From Chaetoderma sp. LZ-2023a (lineage: Eukaryota; Mollusca; Caudofoveata; Chaetodermatida; Chaetodermatidae): a stretch of 64,000 nt of DNA. The translations under genes were made by a program, and so were the position numbers. The notes under the pieces were generated by a model, which saw only the letters and a list, made by a program, of their open reading frames with translations, did not search any database and was not told the origin of the DNA. Each line of letters opens with the position of its first letter. The stretch's first letter is position 1. The stretch covers positions 143,040,233 to 143,104,232 of the forward strand of contig CM067359.1 in assembly GCA_034401795.1 (NCBI GenBank). The letters are read 5' to 3'. This document shows, piece by piece, positions 1 through 11,340 of the stretch.

Positions 1-690
1 TAAGAAAACAGCTTCATTGGACATATTTGCTACTCTAAATGGTGCACATTCATCCGTTACGTGAACCAAACTTGGACTAACTATTTGGAGGATGACTTAA
101 CACACTAGTATGTTCTACCAAGGCATGATAACAAGCATCCTTTGGATATTTCACCACCCAACCTGAAATAATCCTGGAAGTCCCTGCTGGAATACAAATA
201 GAATGCCTTCCAGCCACCCGACCAACACCAACTTTTGAATCATTCACCTGGGAGTCACTCCGGGTAACTCAACAAACAATGACAAAAACTGCAACCAAGA
301 TTTTTGCTCTTGGACCTGTACTAAGCTTTGAACTTGACCAGAATTGTTCTCCATGAAGCAAAAACAACATAGGACACAGGATCCTTAACAACTAAAAAAC
401 CCATTTTACTCAAACGTATATTTGAAACTTTGATAGCAGTTGCAAAATATCCCCAAAATGGAAGTTCCATTCCATTCCATTGGCAACAGAAACCGTAATT
501 AAATCTGATACATCTGTGAGTACCAGACTTTTATTTTTAAGATATTGATTATAAAATGGCTCTGTAGTAGTGGAGATTTCCGCACCACTGTCCAGGTATG
601 GTAATGGCACTGCTCATATATAGATAATCCCTTTGGGACACTGTCCAATAGCATTATCAAGAATTTTATTTGGATTATATTTATCACCAC
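1..690 (-). pseudogene. Ty3/gypsy-type retroelement protease fragment
   Basis: Read on the minus strand, about 410-610 encodes an aspartic-protease-like segment with the catalytic-type triad context LDSGAEIS followed by FYNQYL and a later VANGMEW stretch. This is the layout of a retroviral-type protease (DSGA, then a hydrophobic sheet). Further downstream (about 170-230) a frame reads VAGRHSICIPAGTSRIISG, like the linker between protease and reverse transcriptase in invertebrate gypsy elements. Frames are interrupted by stops, so it is a relic. The pol part would lie left of base 1. It is probably the same element as the gag remnant at 4490-5407, separated from it by the insertion at 819-4481. 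Family assignment is by motif only. Confidence 0.55.
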
Positions 691-925
691 CCACTGTTTG
701 ACTCACAACAATAGGTTTTTTATAGTTTAACTGAACATCCTCGGATCGGTATGAATAACATTTTATTCATACTAATTTGTAGGATATCTATGATTGCTGC
801 TTTCACAATGACTATTATTAGCTCACCTGGCCAGAATGGCCAAGTGAGCTTATGCCATGGCGACCGTCCGTCGTCAGTCCGGTGTCCATCCATCCGTCCG
901 TCTGTCCGTCCGTCAACCTTTTCCT

Positions 926-2025
926 TTAAACGACTTCTCAAGAACCACTCGGCCGATATAAGTTATCTATGGCAGGAAGTATCCTTAGGGCATAGGGATT
1001 CGAGTTTGTTCAAACGAAGCCGATCGGCCAATTTGGCAGGTGGCCAATTTGGATTTCGGCCGATTTTAGGAAATGTTTTTAAAAATCTTCTCCGAAACCG
1101 CTTGGTGGATTGAAGCAAATCCCATGAAATATGATCTAGGGCAAGAGCTGAACCAAGTTTGTTCAAGGGAACTTGATTGGCCAAATGGTTCAGCGGCCAT
1201 TTTGGTTGACCTAGCTTTAGCAAAAATGACTTCTCCAAAACCGCTGAAGGGATCAGGCCGAAATTTGGCAGATATGATTAGGGACTAAAGGCCATTAAAG
1301 TTTGTTCAAGGGAAGTTAATCCGTCAAAAAACATGGTGCAGTCGGCCAATCAAAATACAGCATGTTTGGCGGCCATATTGGATTTTTTTATTTGATGGAT
1401 TTTGAGGCTGAAATTGGTTTTATATAGAGTTTTTGGGTATTCTGATCACAAATTTGCAATTTTCAAAGCTGTCGGATAAATGGTTTGGTGGCCATCTTGG
1501 ATCATTTTCCCGCCAAAAGCTCCTATACTAAAGCAATGGGAAATTTAAAATGTCTACTTTTCGAGAACTTATGGGACGATTTCACTTATATTTGGCAGGA
1601 AGCATCCTTAGGGTGTAGAGATTCAAATTTGTTCAAACGAAGCCGATTGGCCAATTTGGCCGGTGGCCATCTTGATTTTTGGCCGATTTTTTTAAACGTC
1701 TAAAAATAATCTCCGAAACCGCTTGGTGGATTGAAACAAACCCCATGAAATATGATCTAGGGCAAGAGCTGAACCAAGTTTGTTCAAGGGAACTTGATTG
1801 GTCAAATGGTTCGGCGGCCATTTTGGTTGACCTAGTTTTAGCTAAAATAGCTCCAGAACCGCTGAAGGGATCGAAATTTGGCAGATCTAATTAGGGATTA
1901 AGGGCCATTAAAGTTTATTCAAGGGAAGTTGATCCATTAAAAAAACATGGCCGCAGTGGGCCAAGCAAAATACAGCAAGCATGTTTGGTGGCCATATTAG
2001 ATTTTTTTATTTGATGGATTTTGAA
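926..2025. repeat. Two-copy imperfect tandem repeat, unit about 0.6 kb
   Basis: Bases about 926-1400 and 1548-2025 align over nearly their whole length. Shared landmarks are CTCCGAAACCGCTTGGTGGA, ATATGATCTAGGGCAAGAGC and GCGGCCATTTTGGTTGACCT. Several short open frames cross the unit, but they differ between copies by indels and carry no recognisable domain, so I treat the unit as non-coding. Confidence 0.75.
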
Positions 2026-2504
2026 GGAAAAATATTTTTAGTACAGGGTTATGAGTATGCTGATTTCAACCATGCCATTTCTGAATCTATCAGATAAATG
2101 GCTTGGCGGCATGTAGTAAAATTGGCATTTAGTACAGGTGGTCTTTATAGCATGTTTAAGTGCATTCTAAAACCCTTGTAATCATTTGACAGAGTGACCA
2201 AACTCACTTAGCAGCAGTTGTTCACTAGTTCAAAATAATAATTTGACTGAAAGTCATTGCTGCCTTAGAATGCAACAACTTTCTGTCAAATAAATATCAA
2301 AATATTCAAAGTCATATATGTCAGCATACACAATACATATCTTAGATATTTAGCCAGCATAGGAAAACATTTAATCTTGTAATTTAAAACCACAACTCTA
2401 ATTCTCAGAATTGAAATGAAATTAATACCCTGTGAGGTAGTGAGCTGATGAAGTGTACCATATTCACATACTGATTCTAAAAGATTTATTTAATCAATTC
2501 ATCA

Positions 2505-2742
2505 TTAACACTTTAACACTCATATCAGCCAAAAACGGCTTTTGCAGTGGTCGTGAGAAATGTCCATTTGCCGACTAAAAGAAGACGGTTTTTGAAGATT
2601 TACCACTGGAATGACTGGTTCAACAACCGAGCCAGTCATTCCAATGATAAATTTTCTAAAATAGTCTTCTTGGTCTGCAAGTGGACATTTTCTTTGAGAA
2701 AATTTAAATTGTCTTGAATAAATTTGAGGGTTAAAGGGTTAA
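2505..2742. mobile_element. piggyBac-type fold-back MITE, copy 1
   Basis: This non-autonomous element is bounded by TTAA on both sides and ends in GGG-TTAA. Its centre is a long hairpin: the arm GTCCATTTGC...GACTATTTTTGA...CCACTGGAATGACTGG is followed by its reverse complement. TTAA target sites with CCC/GGG ends are typical of the piggyBac superfamily. The left terminus here reads CACTTTAAC instead of CCCTTTAAC. Confidence 0.65.
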
Positions 2743-3195
2743 AGCCAATTAATTCTAGCAATGAATTTAGTTGAGTATTGCGTTATTCACAAGTTTTGTT
2801 GGATAGCATGTAGCTTGGTGACGGACATTTTGAAAATGGTTTTGCTGATGGTGTCTGTTACTGTCAAGTGCAGCAACAGTTTTCAGCATGACTATTCAAC
2901 CCTTGTCACACCAATGTCTAGAGATTAATTGTTACAATGCCAGTATTAGAAAGGCTGGTGGACAGTTTGTAAACACCATTGCTGAAGACCATTGCTGTCA
3001 TAGACAGTGCTGATGCTGTTATACAATTGACAGCAACAGCTTACACAACAGCTGTTAAGCAACAGCTTAGCGCATTATTTCCAGTTAAATGCGTTAATAA
3101 GATTCGCTTCTTATCAATTTATTATTATTAGCTCACCTGCCTATCGATATCAGAGGACTCAATATCTTACCTATTTTGGTAGGTTAGGAAAACGG

Positions 3196-3428
3196 TTAAC
3201 CCTTTAGCCATCATATCAGCCAAAAACGGCTTCGGCAGTGGTCTTGAGAAATGTCCATTTGCAGCCCAAATGAAGACTATTTTTGATAATTTTACCGTTG
3301 GAATAACGGACTCTTTTTAAGGAGCCAGTCATTCCAGTGGTCAATTTTCAAAAATAGTCTTGGTCTGCAAAGAGACATTTTCTATGAGAAAATTGAACTT
3401 TTCTTAAATTCAATGGTTAAATGGTTAA
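3196..3428. mobile_element. piggyBac-type fold-back MITE, copy 2
   Basis: Begins TTAACCCTTTAGCC and ends near GGTTAA. It has the same central palindrome of ATTCCAGTGGTC and its complement as copy 1. It is somewhat degraded in the right arm. Confidence 0.65.
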
Positions 3429-3515
3429 TTAATGTGCAATTGGAGTTTTATTTCCACCATCCATTGACATATGACAGCTTTTATTACCATAATAGATAAA
3501 AACTAAATTAACAGG

Positions 3516-3917
3516 TTAACCTTTTCCCTGCAACTGCTGCCTAAATATTTAGTATATGTGTTGTGTACTCCGATACCTATACTGTTAAAATATTTTGAAA
3601 TGCATTTGATTCATTGAATGTTGTTGCTGCCTAAGTCAGCTAGGACTCAGTCAAATTATTTTTAAAATAAACTGCAGCATCGCGAACTTGCCCATTCAGC
3701 AAGATGTACACGTGTTAAAAGGATGGTTTGGAATAAACTCAGTTGAACCTGCTATAAAGACCATCTGTATTAACACTTCTTAAATTAGTTTAACGGAAAG
3801 CCAATGTTGCCTAAGGCACAACGGCTTCGCGTCAAATTAATTTCAAAATATTCAACAAAATAAGTTTTATATCATAAAGAATTTACTTTTTCCGGGATTT
3901 ATGGGTGAAAGGGTTAA
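3516..3917. mobile_element. Second TTAA-flanked MITE family
   Basis: Starts TTAACCTTTTCCCTGC and ends GGTGAAAGGGTTAA, so it again has TTAA flanks with C-rich and G-rich termini. Its interior differs from the fold-back family: it carries the TGTTGCTGCC / CAGTCAAATTA / TTCAAAATATTCAACA units seen in hairpins elsewhere in the window. It contains no gene. Confidence 0.5.
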
Positions 3918-3986
3918 GAGACCACCTGCCTTAAAGACTATTTTCTTCATTTGCTAAATGCAATTACACAATGTATTTGAAACTTT

Positions 3987-4221
3987 ATTAGCCCTTTAAT
4001 GATCAAACCAGCGAAAACCTGCCTCTGCAGTGGCCTTGAGGAATGTCGATTTGCAGGCCAGTATGAGTATTTCTGAAAATTTATCACTGGAATGACTGGC
4101 TCGATAATCGAGCCAGTCATTCCAGTGATACATTTTCAAAATGCTCCATATCTTGGCCTGCAAATAGACATAACCTGAAAGTTTTGTTTTTACTGAAAAA
4201 TCATGACCATTAAAGGGTTAA
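3987..4221. mobile_element. piggyBac-type fold-back MITE, copy 3
   Basis: Left end TTAGCCCTTTAATG, right end TTAAAGGGTTAA, with a near-perfect central hairpin around TGGCTCGATAATCGAGCCA. This is the best-preserved palindrome centre in the window. Confidence 0.7.
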
Positions 4222-4489
4222 GAAACCAGCTACCATAAGAGGCTGTCTTCTGATTCTCACTTAAGTGGTGTCTTAATACAATTTTGACTGCATGTCATCA
4301 ATTTCTGTTGTTAGTACTGATGTCTTCTATTTTTGCTTAAATATTGTTCAAAAGACCCTTTGCAAAATCAACCATTTGACTGAAAGTCATTGGAAGTGGC
4401 ACTTATTGATGTAAAACTCCATAAAGATTAGTTGAGTTGTAAATGTTCCAGGTGAGCAACACAGGCCCCTTGGGCCTCTTGTTATATAA

Positions 4490-4911
4490 TGCCATTGTGA
4501 TTGAAATCGGTGCTCCAATGACCCAAACTGTTTCTTCAGTGTTCACTTGGGACTTACAAGCGTCTTTACCACCTGACACGACTTGAGCCTCTCTAACATA
4601 AACCTCTATACTCCCGTCTCCTCTATGATCAGACCTATGCCCGCTTTTCTCCAATTCAATGGCCCAGTCACGATGATAAAGAAATCTTCATCACCAAACT
4701 ATGACAGTCTCCTATGCAATTCTTTTCTCAAACAGTTATCATTCACACCAGCAGCAAATTGTGATTTTAATATGTCATCATGATCCTCCTTCTGTTTATC
4801 ATCCAATAATTATATGCCCTTAATCAACCTCATCATGTCATGAGAAAGGTCGAGAATACTCTCTCTCTCCCTCCCTCCCTCGCTCCCTCCATCCCTCCCT
4901 CCCTCCCTCCC

Positions 4912-4995
<84 letters not shown>

Positions 4996-5407
4996 GCCTG
5001 CTGTCATCTGTAGAAAGACTGCCTTCTCTGCTGGATAATTCCTGACTCATTAAAAAAGGAGGAAAAAAATGTGCTAAGAATCTTGAAGATATCCTCTGAT
5101 GACTTCACTGTCTCACACCTTTCTTTCTATCTCTAACTTGGCTTTTCCCACCAGATGCTCTCTAATAAAGTGATATGCACTAGATGCAGACAGTGCATGG
5201 GACTCAATATAAGCCTCTATATCAGCAATCAACCCATCCATCGGCATCTGCTTGTGATCCCTGCTGAACCTGCCTAGCTTTTGCTTAGGGGCCAGATAAA
5301 CTACCCGAGGCTGACAAACATTCTCACTCCATTTTAATTCTGATATCATTTTCCTCCTTCAAAACTCTCAACTCCTTCAGTTTCAATATTACATCAGCTT
5401 CTGCCAT
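4490..5407 (-). pseudogene. Ty3/gypsy-type gag remnant split by a CT microsatellite
   Basis: On the minus strand a frame begins MAEADVILKLKELRVLKEEN. After a frameshift near 5340 it continues with VVYLAPKQKLGRFS and AYHFIREHLVGKAKLEI, a pattern typical of the N-terminal capsid region of gypsy gag proteins (KLRPFSG...; FV.DHL.G.AR.EI). Beyond the CT repeat the frame continues with ILDLSHDMMRLIKGI and QFAAGVNDNCLRKELHRRL, matching the C-terminal half of such gag proteins. At least one frameshift and one stop are present. The (CT)n tract appears to have grown inside a Glu-Arg codon run of the gene. Confidence 0.6.
4914..4992. repeat. (CT)n microsatellite
   Basis: About 40 uninterrupted CT units, preceded by a CCCT-rich tract from 4861. 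It lies inside the gag remnant. Confidence 0.95.
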
Positions 5408-5417
5408 GACAATAAGT

Positions 5418-5418
5418 T

Positions 5419-5491
<73 letters not shown>
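5418..5491. repeat. (TA)n microsatellite at the left edge of Tc1 copy 1
   Basis: A long AT/TA dinucleotide run ends exactly where the Tc1 inverted repeat starts. TA is the Tc1/mariner target, so it is either the insertion target or expanded from the duplicated TA. Confidence 0.9.
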
Positions 5492-5495
<4 letters not shown>

Positions 5496-7143
5496 GTGCA
5501 AAAGTTAAGCACCAGCAAAAACAATAGAACGTAGAAACATGATGGTACAACTAGGCTGCCATACTTTTTGTCCCCGCGTTAGCTGACATAATTCCAAGTA
5601 CGAAATGCACATGCATGCATGACTTCACGCCGCTTGATGTCCGTGCGTGGCGGGAAACAGCACACGTGTTCAGTTATGTAAAAGTCCAGTTTGAGGTGTC
5701 GAACATTACATACAGATTTAGGCGACAAGATTAGGAATTTTGTGTTCATGACCGTGGTTTATTTGTACAGAGAGAATTAGCTCTTGATTGTGAACTGCTA
5801 TGGCAAGACGAAGGTTAAGTGATCGTGTGTAATGGCAAATCATAGGCATGCATACCACTGGTATGTCATGCAGAGAGATTGGCAGACAGCTGAACATTAA
5901 CCATACTGTAATCAGTCGTTTGATTGCAAAACATGGGCAAACTAACGAGGTGAAGGACAGGCCTAGATCTGGAAGACCGAAGAAGACTACTGCCCGTGAT
6001 GATCGAGCCCTAGTACGCCTTGTTAGGAGATCTCCATTCACCAACAGCAGAGTGCTCAGCCAGCAATGGGAAACGCGCAATAGAGTGTCAATGTCTACCA
6101 TCAAAAGGAGACTGTATGCTGCTGGCATGAAAGCTAGGAGACCTGTCAGACGTCCTCTCCTCACTGCACACCACAAAGAGGAGCATCTGAGGTGGTGCAA
6201 CGAAAGAAGACACTGGAACATGAGATCCTGGAGACGGGTACACTGGTCCGATGAAAGTCGGTTCCTGCTTCATGCCACAGATGGTCGAACTCGTGTATGG
6301 AGGTCCAGACGCACGGCGTACGACCAACGTAACATCATGGAAGAAGTTCCATTTGGTGGAGGTTCCGTTATGATATGGGGGTGCATCTCATTTGATTGTA
6401 AGCTGGATCTGTTGACTGTACCTGAACACTAAATGGACAAAGATATCAAGATTCCATACTGGATAGAGTTGTGGTCCCTCATTTTGTAAATCATGCACCT
6501 GGAACCCACCCTATATTCATGGATGACAACGCCCGACCACATCGTGCTAGAGCTGTGCATGAATACCTCCGCCAGAATGCCATCGAAACCCTACCATGGT
6601 CAGCAAGGAGCCCTGACATGAACCCTATTGAGCATATCTGGGACATTCTGGGAAACATGGTGAGAAGGAGGGATCCTCCTGTGCAGAACATACAGGAATT
6701 AACAGACGCACTCCATCTTGAATGGCAACGAATACCACAATGGCGTATCAGTCGGTTGGTGACCAGCATGAGACTTCGTGTCCAGGCCGTCATCCAGGCA
6801 CAAGGTGGATATACCCGGTATTAATAATGACAGTCTCAAACTCGTGCACAGATGTTAAAATTCGTTTTCAGACACCATTAATGACAATCTAGCCACGTGT
6901 GTCAACTGTAGGGCAATAGTTGTCAGTTGTGTCAACGTAACCATATTCAGGCCTCGTTTTCAAGTTCAAACAAAAACATACAGTGTTTCCCCACCATCAT
7001 AATCAGCATTCCTCTAGTTGCATTATTACCTCTTGCACTAAGATGGATGGGTACATAAATGTTTATGCTATTGCTTTCTTCATAGCACATGAATATACCC
7101 TCGCATGTGCATAAAAATAGGGTGGTGCTTAACTTTTGCACAG

Positions 7144-7146
<3 letters not shown>
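5492..7146 (+). mobile_element. Tc1/mariner element, copy 1 (both ends present)
   Basis: The left end CCTGTGCAAAAGTTAAGCAC is matched in inverse orientation by GTGCTTAACTTTTGCACAGG at the right end. TA repeats flank both sides. The element is about 1.65 kb and carries one transposase gene broken by a stop and a frameshift. It is head-to-tail with copy 2. Confidence 0.92.
5800..6824 (+). pseudogene. Tc1 transposase, copy 1 (stop plus frameshift)
   Basis: Encodes a Tc1-family DD34E transposase. The order is: an N-terminal helix-turn-helix (GMSCREIGRQLNINHTVISR), a basic linker with the RPRSGRPKKT hook, then the catalytic domain with HWSDESRF (first Asp), FMDDNARPH (second Asp) and SPDMNPIEHIWDILG (Glu). 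The usual length is about 340 residues. The frame from ATG 5800 meets TAA at 5830. A later reading frame from Met 5848 runs until a one-base deletion near 6424, where copy 2 has an extra G, shifts it out of frame. The C-terminal part resumes in another frame to 6824. It is not functional. Confidence 0.93.

Positions 7147-7183
<37 letters not shown>
7147..7183. repeat. (TA)n linker between the Tc1 copies
   Basis: A pure TA run joins the right inverted repeat of copy 1 to the left inverted repeat of copy 2. Confidence 0.9.
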
Positions 7184-7187
<4 letters not shown>

Positions 7188-8736
7188 CTGTGCAAAAGCT
7201 AAGCACCAGCAAAAACAATAGAACGTAGAAACATGATGGTACAACTAGGCTGCCATACTTTTTGTCCCCGCGTTAGCTGACATAATTCCAAGTACGAAAG
7301 GCACATGCATGCATGACTTCACGCCGCTTGATGTCCGTGCGTGGCGGGAAACAGCACACGTGTTCAGTTATGTAAAAGTCCAGTTTGAGGTGTAGAACAT
7401 TACATACAGATTTAGGCGACAAGATTAGGAATTTTGTGTTCATGACCGTGGTTTATTTGTACAGAGAGAATTAGCTCTTGATTGTGAACCACTATGGCAA
7501 GACGAAGGTTAAGTGATCGTGTGTAATGGCAAATCATAGGCATGCATACCACTGGTATGTCATGCAGAGAGATTGGCAGACAGCTGAACATTAACCATAC
7601 TGTAATCAGTCGTTTGATTGCAAAACATGGGCAAACTAACGAGGTGAGGGACAGGCCTAGATCTGGAAGACCGAAGAAGACTACTGCCCGTGATGATCGA
7701 GCCCTAGTAAGCCTTGTTAGGAGATCTCCATTCACCAACAGCAGAGTGCTCAGCCAGCAATGGGAAACGCGCAATAGAGTGTCAATGTCTACCGTCAAAA
7801 GGAGACTGTATGCTGCTGGCATTAAAGCTAGGAGACCTGTCAGACGTCCTCTCCTCACTGCAGACCACAAAGAGGAGCGTCTGAGGTGGTGCAACGAAAG
7901 AAGACACTGGAACATGAGATCCTGGAGACGGGTACACTGGTCCGATGAAAGTCGGTTCCTGCTTCATGCCACAGATGGTCGAACTCGTGTATGGAGGTCC
8001 AGACGCACGGCGTACGACCAACGTAACATCATGGAAGAAGTTCCATTTGGTGGAGGTTCCGTTATGATATGGGGGTGCATCTCATTTGATTGTAAGCTGG
8101 ATCTGTTGACTGTACCTGGAACACTAAATGGACAAAGATATCAAGATTCCATACTGGATAGAGTTGTGGTCCCTCATTTTGTAAATCATGCACCTGGAAC
8201 CCACCCTATATTCATGGATGACAACGCACGACCACATCGTGCTAGAGCTGTGCATGAATACCTCCGCCAGAATGCCATCGAAACCCTACCATGGCCAGCA
8301 AGGAGCCCTGACATGAACCCTATTGAGCATATCTGGGACATTCTGGGAAATATGGTGAGAAGGAGGGATCCTCCTGTGCAGAACCTACAGGAATTAACAG
8401 ACGCACTCCATCTTGAATGGCAACGAATACCACAATGGCGTATCAGTCGGTTGGTGACCAGCATGAGACGTCGTGTCCAGGCCGTCATCCAGGCACAAGG
8501 TGGATATACCCGGTATTAATAATGACAGTCTCAAACTCGTGCACAGATGTTAAACTTCGTTTTCAGACACCATTACTGACAATCTAGCCACGTGTGTCAA
8601 CTGTAGGGCAATAGTTGTCAGTTGTGTCAACGTAACTATATTCAGGCCTCGTTTTCAAGTTCAAACAAAAACATACAGTGTTTCCGCACCATCATAATCA
8701 GCATTCCTCTAGTTGCATTATTACCTCTTGCACTAA
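7184..8736 (+). mobile_element. Tc1/mariner element, copy 2 (right end missing)
   Basis: The left terminus is CACCTGTGCAAAAGCTAAGC. The body is almost identical to copy 1 until CTCTTGCACTAAGAT at about 8736. There the sequence changes to TATATATCC and the last ~110 bases, including the right inverted repeat, are absent. Without a right end it should be immobile. Confidence 0.9.
7494..8519 (+). pseudogene. Tc1 transposase, copy 2 (long ORF, early stop)
   Basis: The same DD34E Tc1 transposase as copy 1, but open from Met 7542 to 8519 (325 residues), including the helix-turn-helix, the GRPKK hook, HWSDESRF, FMDDNARPH and NPIEHIWD. I count 34 residues between the second Asp and the Glu. The family start would be ATG 7494 (MARRRLSDRV), but the codon at 7524 is TAA, exactly as in copy 1, so about 16 N-terminal residues would be lost if translation began at 7542. 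The helix-turn-helix is retained, so some activity cannot be excluded. The shared stop shows that both copies descend from one already-mutated source. Confidence 0.9.
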
Positions 8737-8740
8737 GATA

Positions 8741-10583
8741 TATATATCCTAGGAAAAATCGTACTTAATGAAAACGTTTTAAGTTCTAAAAGTGAATCTA
8801 ATGTAAATACTTTAAAAGAAAATAATCGTATCTACTTTCGCTAGCAAATACACACATTAATGAACTAAACCATTTCCGTTTAACTTCTGCATGAGGTCCA
8901 TTGTAAAGTCTAGAGAAATGATACAAAGTTACCAACTTCTTATGCTTCCCACCAAAAATCTTCCCAGAATGAGTATGAACAGTGTCTTTGTACCAATATA
9001 CCATAAATATTCTATTCTCTGCTAGATTTTCTGAAACTATAAACGCTAACTTGTCATTCAAGTCCTTTTGATATTATAACAACTCGGATGTTGAAAATAA
9101 AGATTGCTCGAATCTTCCCTTCTCCACTTTGAATCTAATTTTTTCAAAAAGGAAAATGGAGAAATAGTGATCAAACCAAAATACACTTTGGGTCTGATGG
9201 ATTTTATTACTTGCTTAAATCCAGATAATTAAGCACACAATTTTGATGCAGAGACAGAAGACAGAATTACTTGCACCCCTTTTGTTGATCCCAGCACAAA
9301 GTTTAGCATGGAGTTCATCCTCGACATTGGTCCTTGATTTAATAAATGAGTCAAATTTTTAAGTGAAGAAAGTGTAGCTCCACACTCAATAATATACTCC
9401 ACCTAAAAATCTGCTTTGGGATAATGATCATGATTATTTCCTCTGAAAACAACACTCAAGATAAACCTGTGTGTAAATGTAAATTTCTCGATCAATCCGG
9501 GAACCATACTTTAACTTATTTACAAGTTCATTCAACTGCTAGTGCCATCACGCAATGGACACTTTGAATATCATAAAATTGAAACTGACAAGTCTACGTG
9601 ACTTAAATATCCAAAGATAGATTTGACCAACCTATAAAACAAAGTGGATTACGGGAAAACGCTGCTCTTTAAAAAAAATCACTAAGGTTTATATGCAAGT
9701 ACAATTCCATTATAATTCATAAAGCCCTAAGACACTTCTCTTTATGGGCATTTCCGATACAGACTCTGGGGGTCCAATGCTCACCATTTCACTCTCAGCC
9801 AAACCTATATACCGTATCAGTGGGTTTTCTTTATAACATCCCCTCGAATCTAAATGTAATCAGTCACAAACTAAATCTCAAACCACCAATAGACCTCTAA
9901 CAAATAATTGTTTGAAAAACATCACCTAACAAAACGTCCTTCAAGATAAATTCCACATATTAATCCCAACGAGACAAAATTTCAGATGTCAACAACATCA
10001 GCAACATAACAAATCCACCAACAACAACAACAACAACAACAACAGCAAAAACAACAACAACACTTGCAGTGCCATATATTGTGACATAGTAACTTTAACA
10101 ATGTAAAAAAGCATTAACTATTTTGCCCAAAGATTAATTTTAAATGAGTGCTTCAAAGAATTTGGAAATAAATAATTTTTTTAACAATGGCCACGGAAAT
10201 AGATTATAAGGTCAAAAGGTCACTAGTTCGCAGGTCCTCTTATGTTGAATAGAAATTGTCTTGATAGCAGCAACACGAAGGAATGAGAGTGAAATAATAA
10301 TAAGAATTAAATTAAGTTCCAAAACTTTAATATAGATGCTAATTTTCAACTGAAATATTTACAATTTGAAATGACTAAATAACCATCAGTAGGTAAAATA
10401 TACAGCTCTAGATTACTGATCACAAACAAGGGAGACTATTCATATTCGTAGAGGTCCGTGACTAAATAGATTTAGATTATGAAAGGGCAAAAATAATTTC
10501 CAATACTAGCTAGCAAAAACTTGCTAGACGTAGCCAGCTAACCGTTTCCACCCAGAAAATATACAAAATATTTTCAAGTTAAG
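8741..10583. other. AT-rich stretch without a recognisable gene
   Basis: The only open frame of note (minus strand, 8798-9061, 87 codons) has no domain I recognise. A short (CAA)n tract lies at 10016-10062. Presumably intron or intergenic DNA upstream of the exon at 11226. Confidence 0.5.
10016..10062. repeat. (CAA)n microsatellite
   Basis: Runs of CAA interrupted by one CAGCAAAAA segment. Confidence 0.85.
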
Positions 10584-10790
10584 TTAACCCTTTAACCCCC
10601 AAATTTGTTTTAAAAGATTTTCATAGAAAATGTCCATTTGCAGATCAAGAAGACTATTTTTGAAAGTTTACCACTGGAATGACTGGCTCAGTTATCGAGC
10701 GTGTCATTCGAGTAGTAAATTGTCAAAAATAGTCTTCTTGATCTGCAAATGGACATTTCTCAAGAACACTGTAGAAATATGAACCAATCA
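10584..10790. mobile_element. piggyBac-type fold-back MITE, copy 4 (right end decayed)
   Basis: The left end is TTAACCCTTTAACCC. The hairpin arms GTCCATTTGCAGATCAAGAA and the inverse copy at about 10728-10756 are clear. The expected AAAGGGTTAA right end is missing. Confidence 0.65.
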
Positions 10791-11225
10791 CTCAGCATTA
10801 TATAGAATAATTGAGAAATGTTTTAAATATAGGTGTATAATTTGAATTAATAACAAAGTTTATGTATAAATCAAGTGTTTTATACTACGTTTCTGTGGAT
10901 AGGATGTGAGCTATATGTCTGGCATAATTAATAAATTTTATATGTAGGTGACTAATTAACAATTTTAATTGAAAAAATAATTGGACTTCACTAGTTTATG
11001 TTTTCCATACTTGCCAGTCTATTATCAGAATTATTTCTAATGTATGACCTTGCCTTCGCTGCGGCCTTGTGTACAGATATAAGGTGTTGCTGTGAAAAAC
11101 AATTATGTATTAATTGATAACCATGCAATATGTTTTAAGCTTTAAACTCATACTGTTAGATGTATTCATGAACAGTTTAATATCAGTATACATAAAGTTT
11201 GGTGTTAATTATTGATTCTCTGCAG
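10791..11225. other. AT-rich sequence leading into a splice acceptor
   Basis: No gene is seen. It ends in a pyrimidine-containing tract and CTCTGCAG immediately before the exon at 11226. Confidence 0.4.
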
Positions 11226-11340
11226 CGCCGTGCCCACAACCTGGATGATAGACAAGTGCCATCACTCCTTGATATCGAACCAGACAACATAATCCAGAAT
11301 CTTAAGACATTCCATTACATCATGATTCATCAGGAGCCTG
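11226..11340 (+). CDS. Host gene exon a
   Basis: This 115-nt open block is bounded by an acceptor (TTCTCTGCAG) and a donor (GTACGTGG). In frame 0 it reads RRAHNLDDRQVPSLLDIEPD and then NIIQNLKTFHYIMIHQEP, with balanced, non-repeat codon use. It leaves one base, G, which is phase 1. The next candidate exon (30736) starts with the two bases needed to complete that codon. I do not recognise the protein. The intron that follows would hold LINE 1, element A and the C/D fragments. Confidence 0.5.

Larger units (their letters stand above)
819..4481 (+). mobile_element. Composite repeat with TAGCTCACCTGG / GGGCCTCTTG ends
   Basis: The left end reads TAGCTCACCTGGCCAGAATG, followed by a pyrimidine-rich run of TCCGTCCGTC units. 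The right end reads CCAGGTGAGCAACACAGG and stops at GGGCCTCTTG. The two ends share an inverted CACCTGG/CCAGGTG core. TTAT lies directly outside both ends, a plausible 4-bp target duplication. The interior holds no convincing gene. It contains a 0.6-kb imperfect tandem repeat and four MITE copies that seem to have landed in it. I recall similar termini from marine invertebrate repeats, but no transposase is present and the class is unknown. It splits the gypsy remnant on either side. Confidence 0.5.

Noticed and set aside
751-1894. Several 60-120 codon ORFs in the tandem repeat
   Set aside because: They differ between repeat copies by indels, have no domain, and overlap on both strands.
4810-5050. 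Minus-strand ORFs rich in Arg-Glu
   Set aside because: Translation of the (CT)n microsatellite; no independent coding evidence apart from the gag frame around it.
5324-5524. ORF with a long Ile-Tyr run
   Set aside because: Product of the (TA)n tract; only its last part (MAEADVILK...) is gag-like and is annotated there.
5718-6221. 167-codon minus-strand ORF, duplicated at 7412-7915
   Set aside because: Antisense shadow of the Tc1 transposase; conserved only because the transposon copies are near identical.
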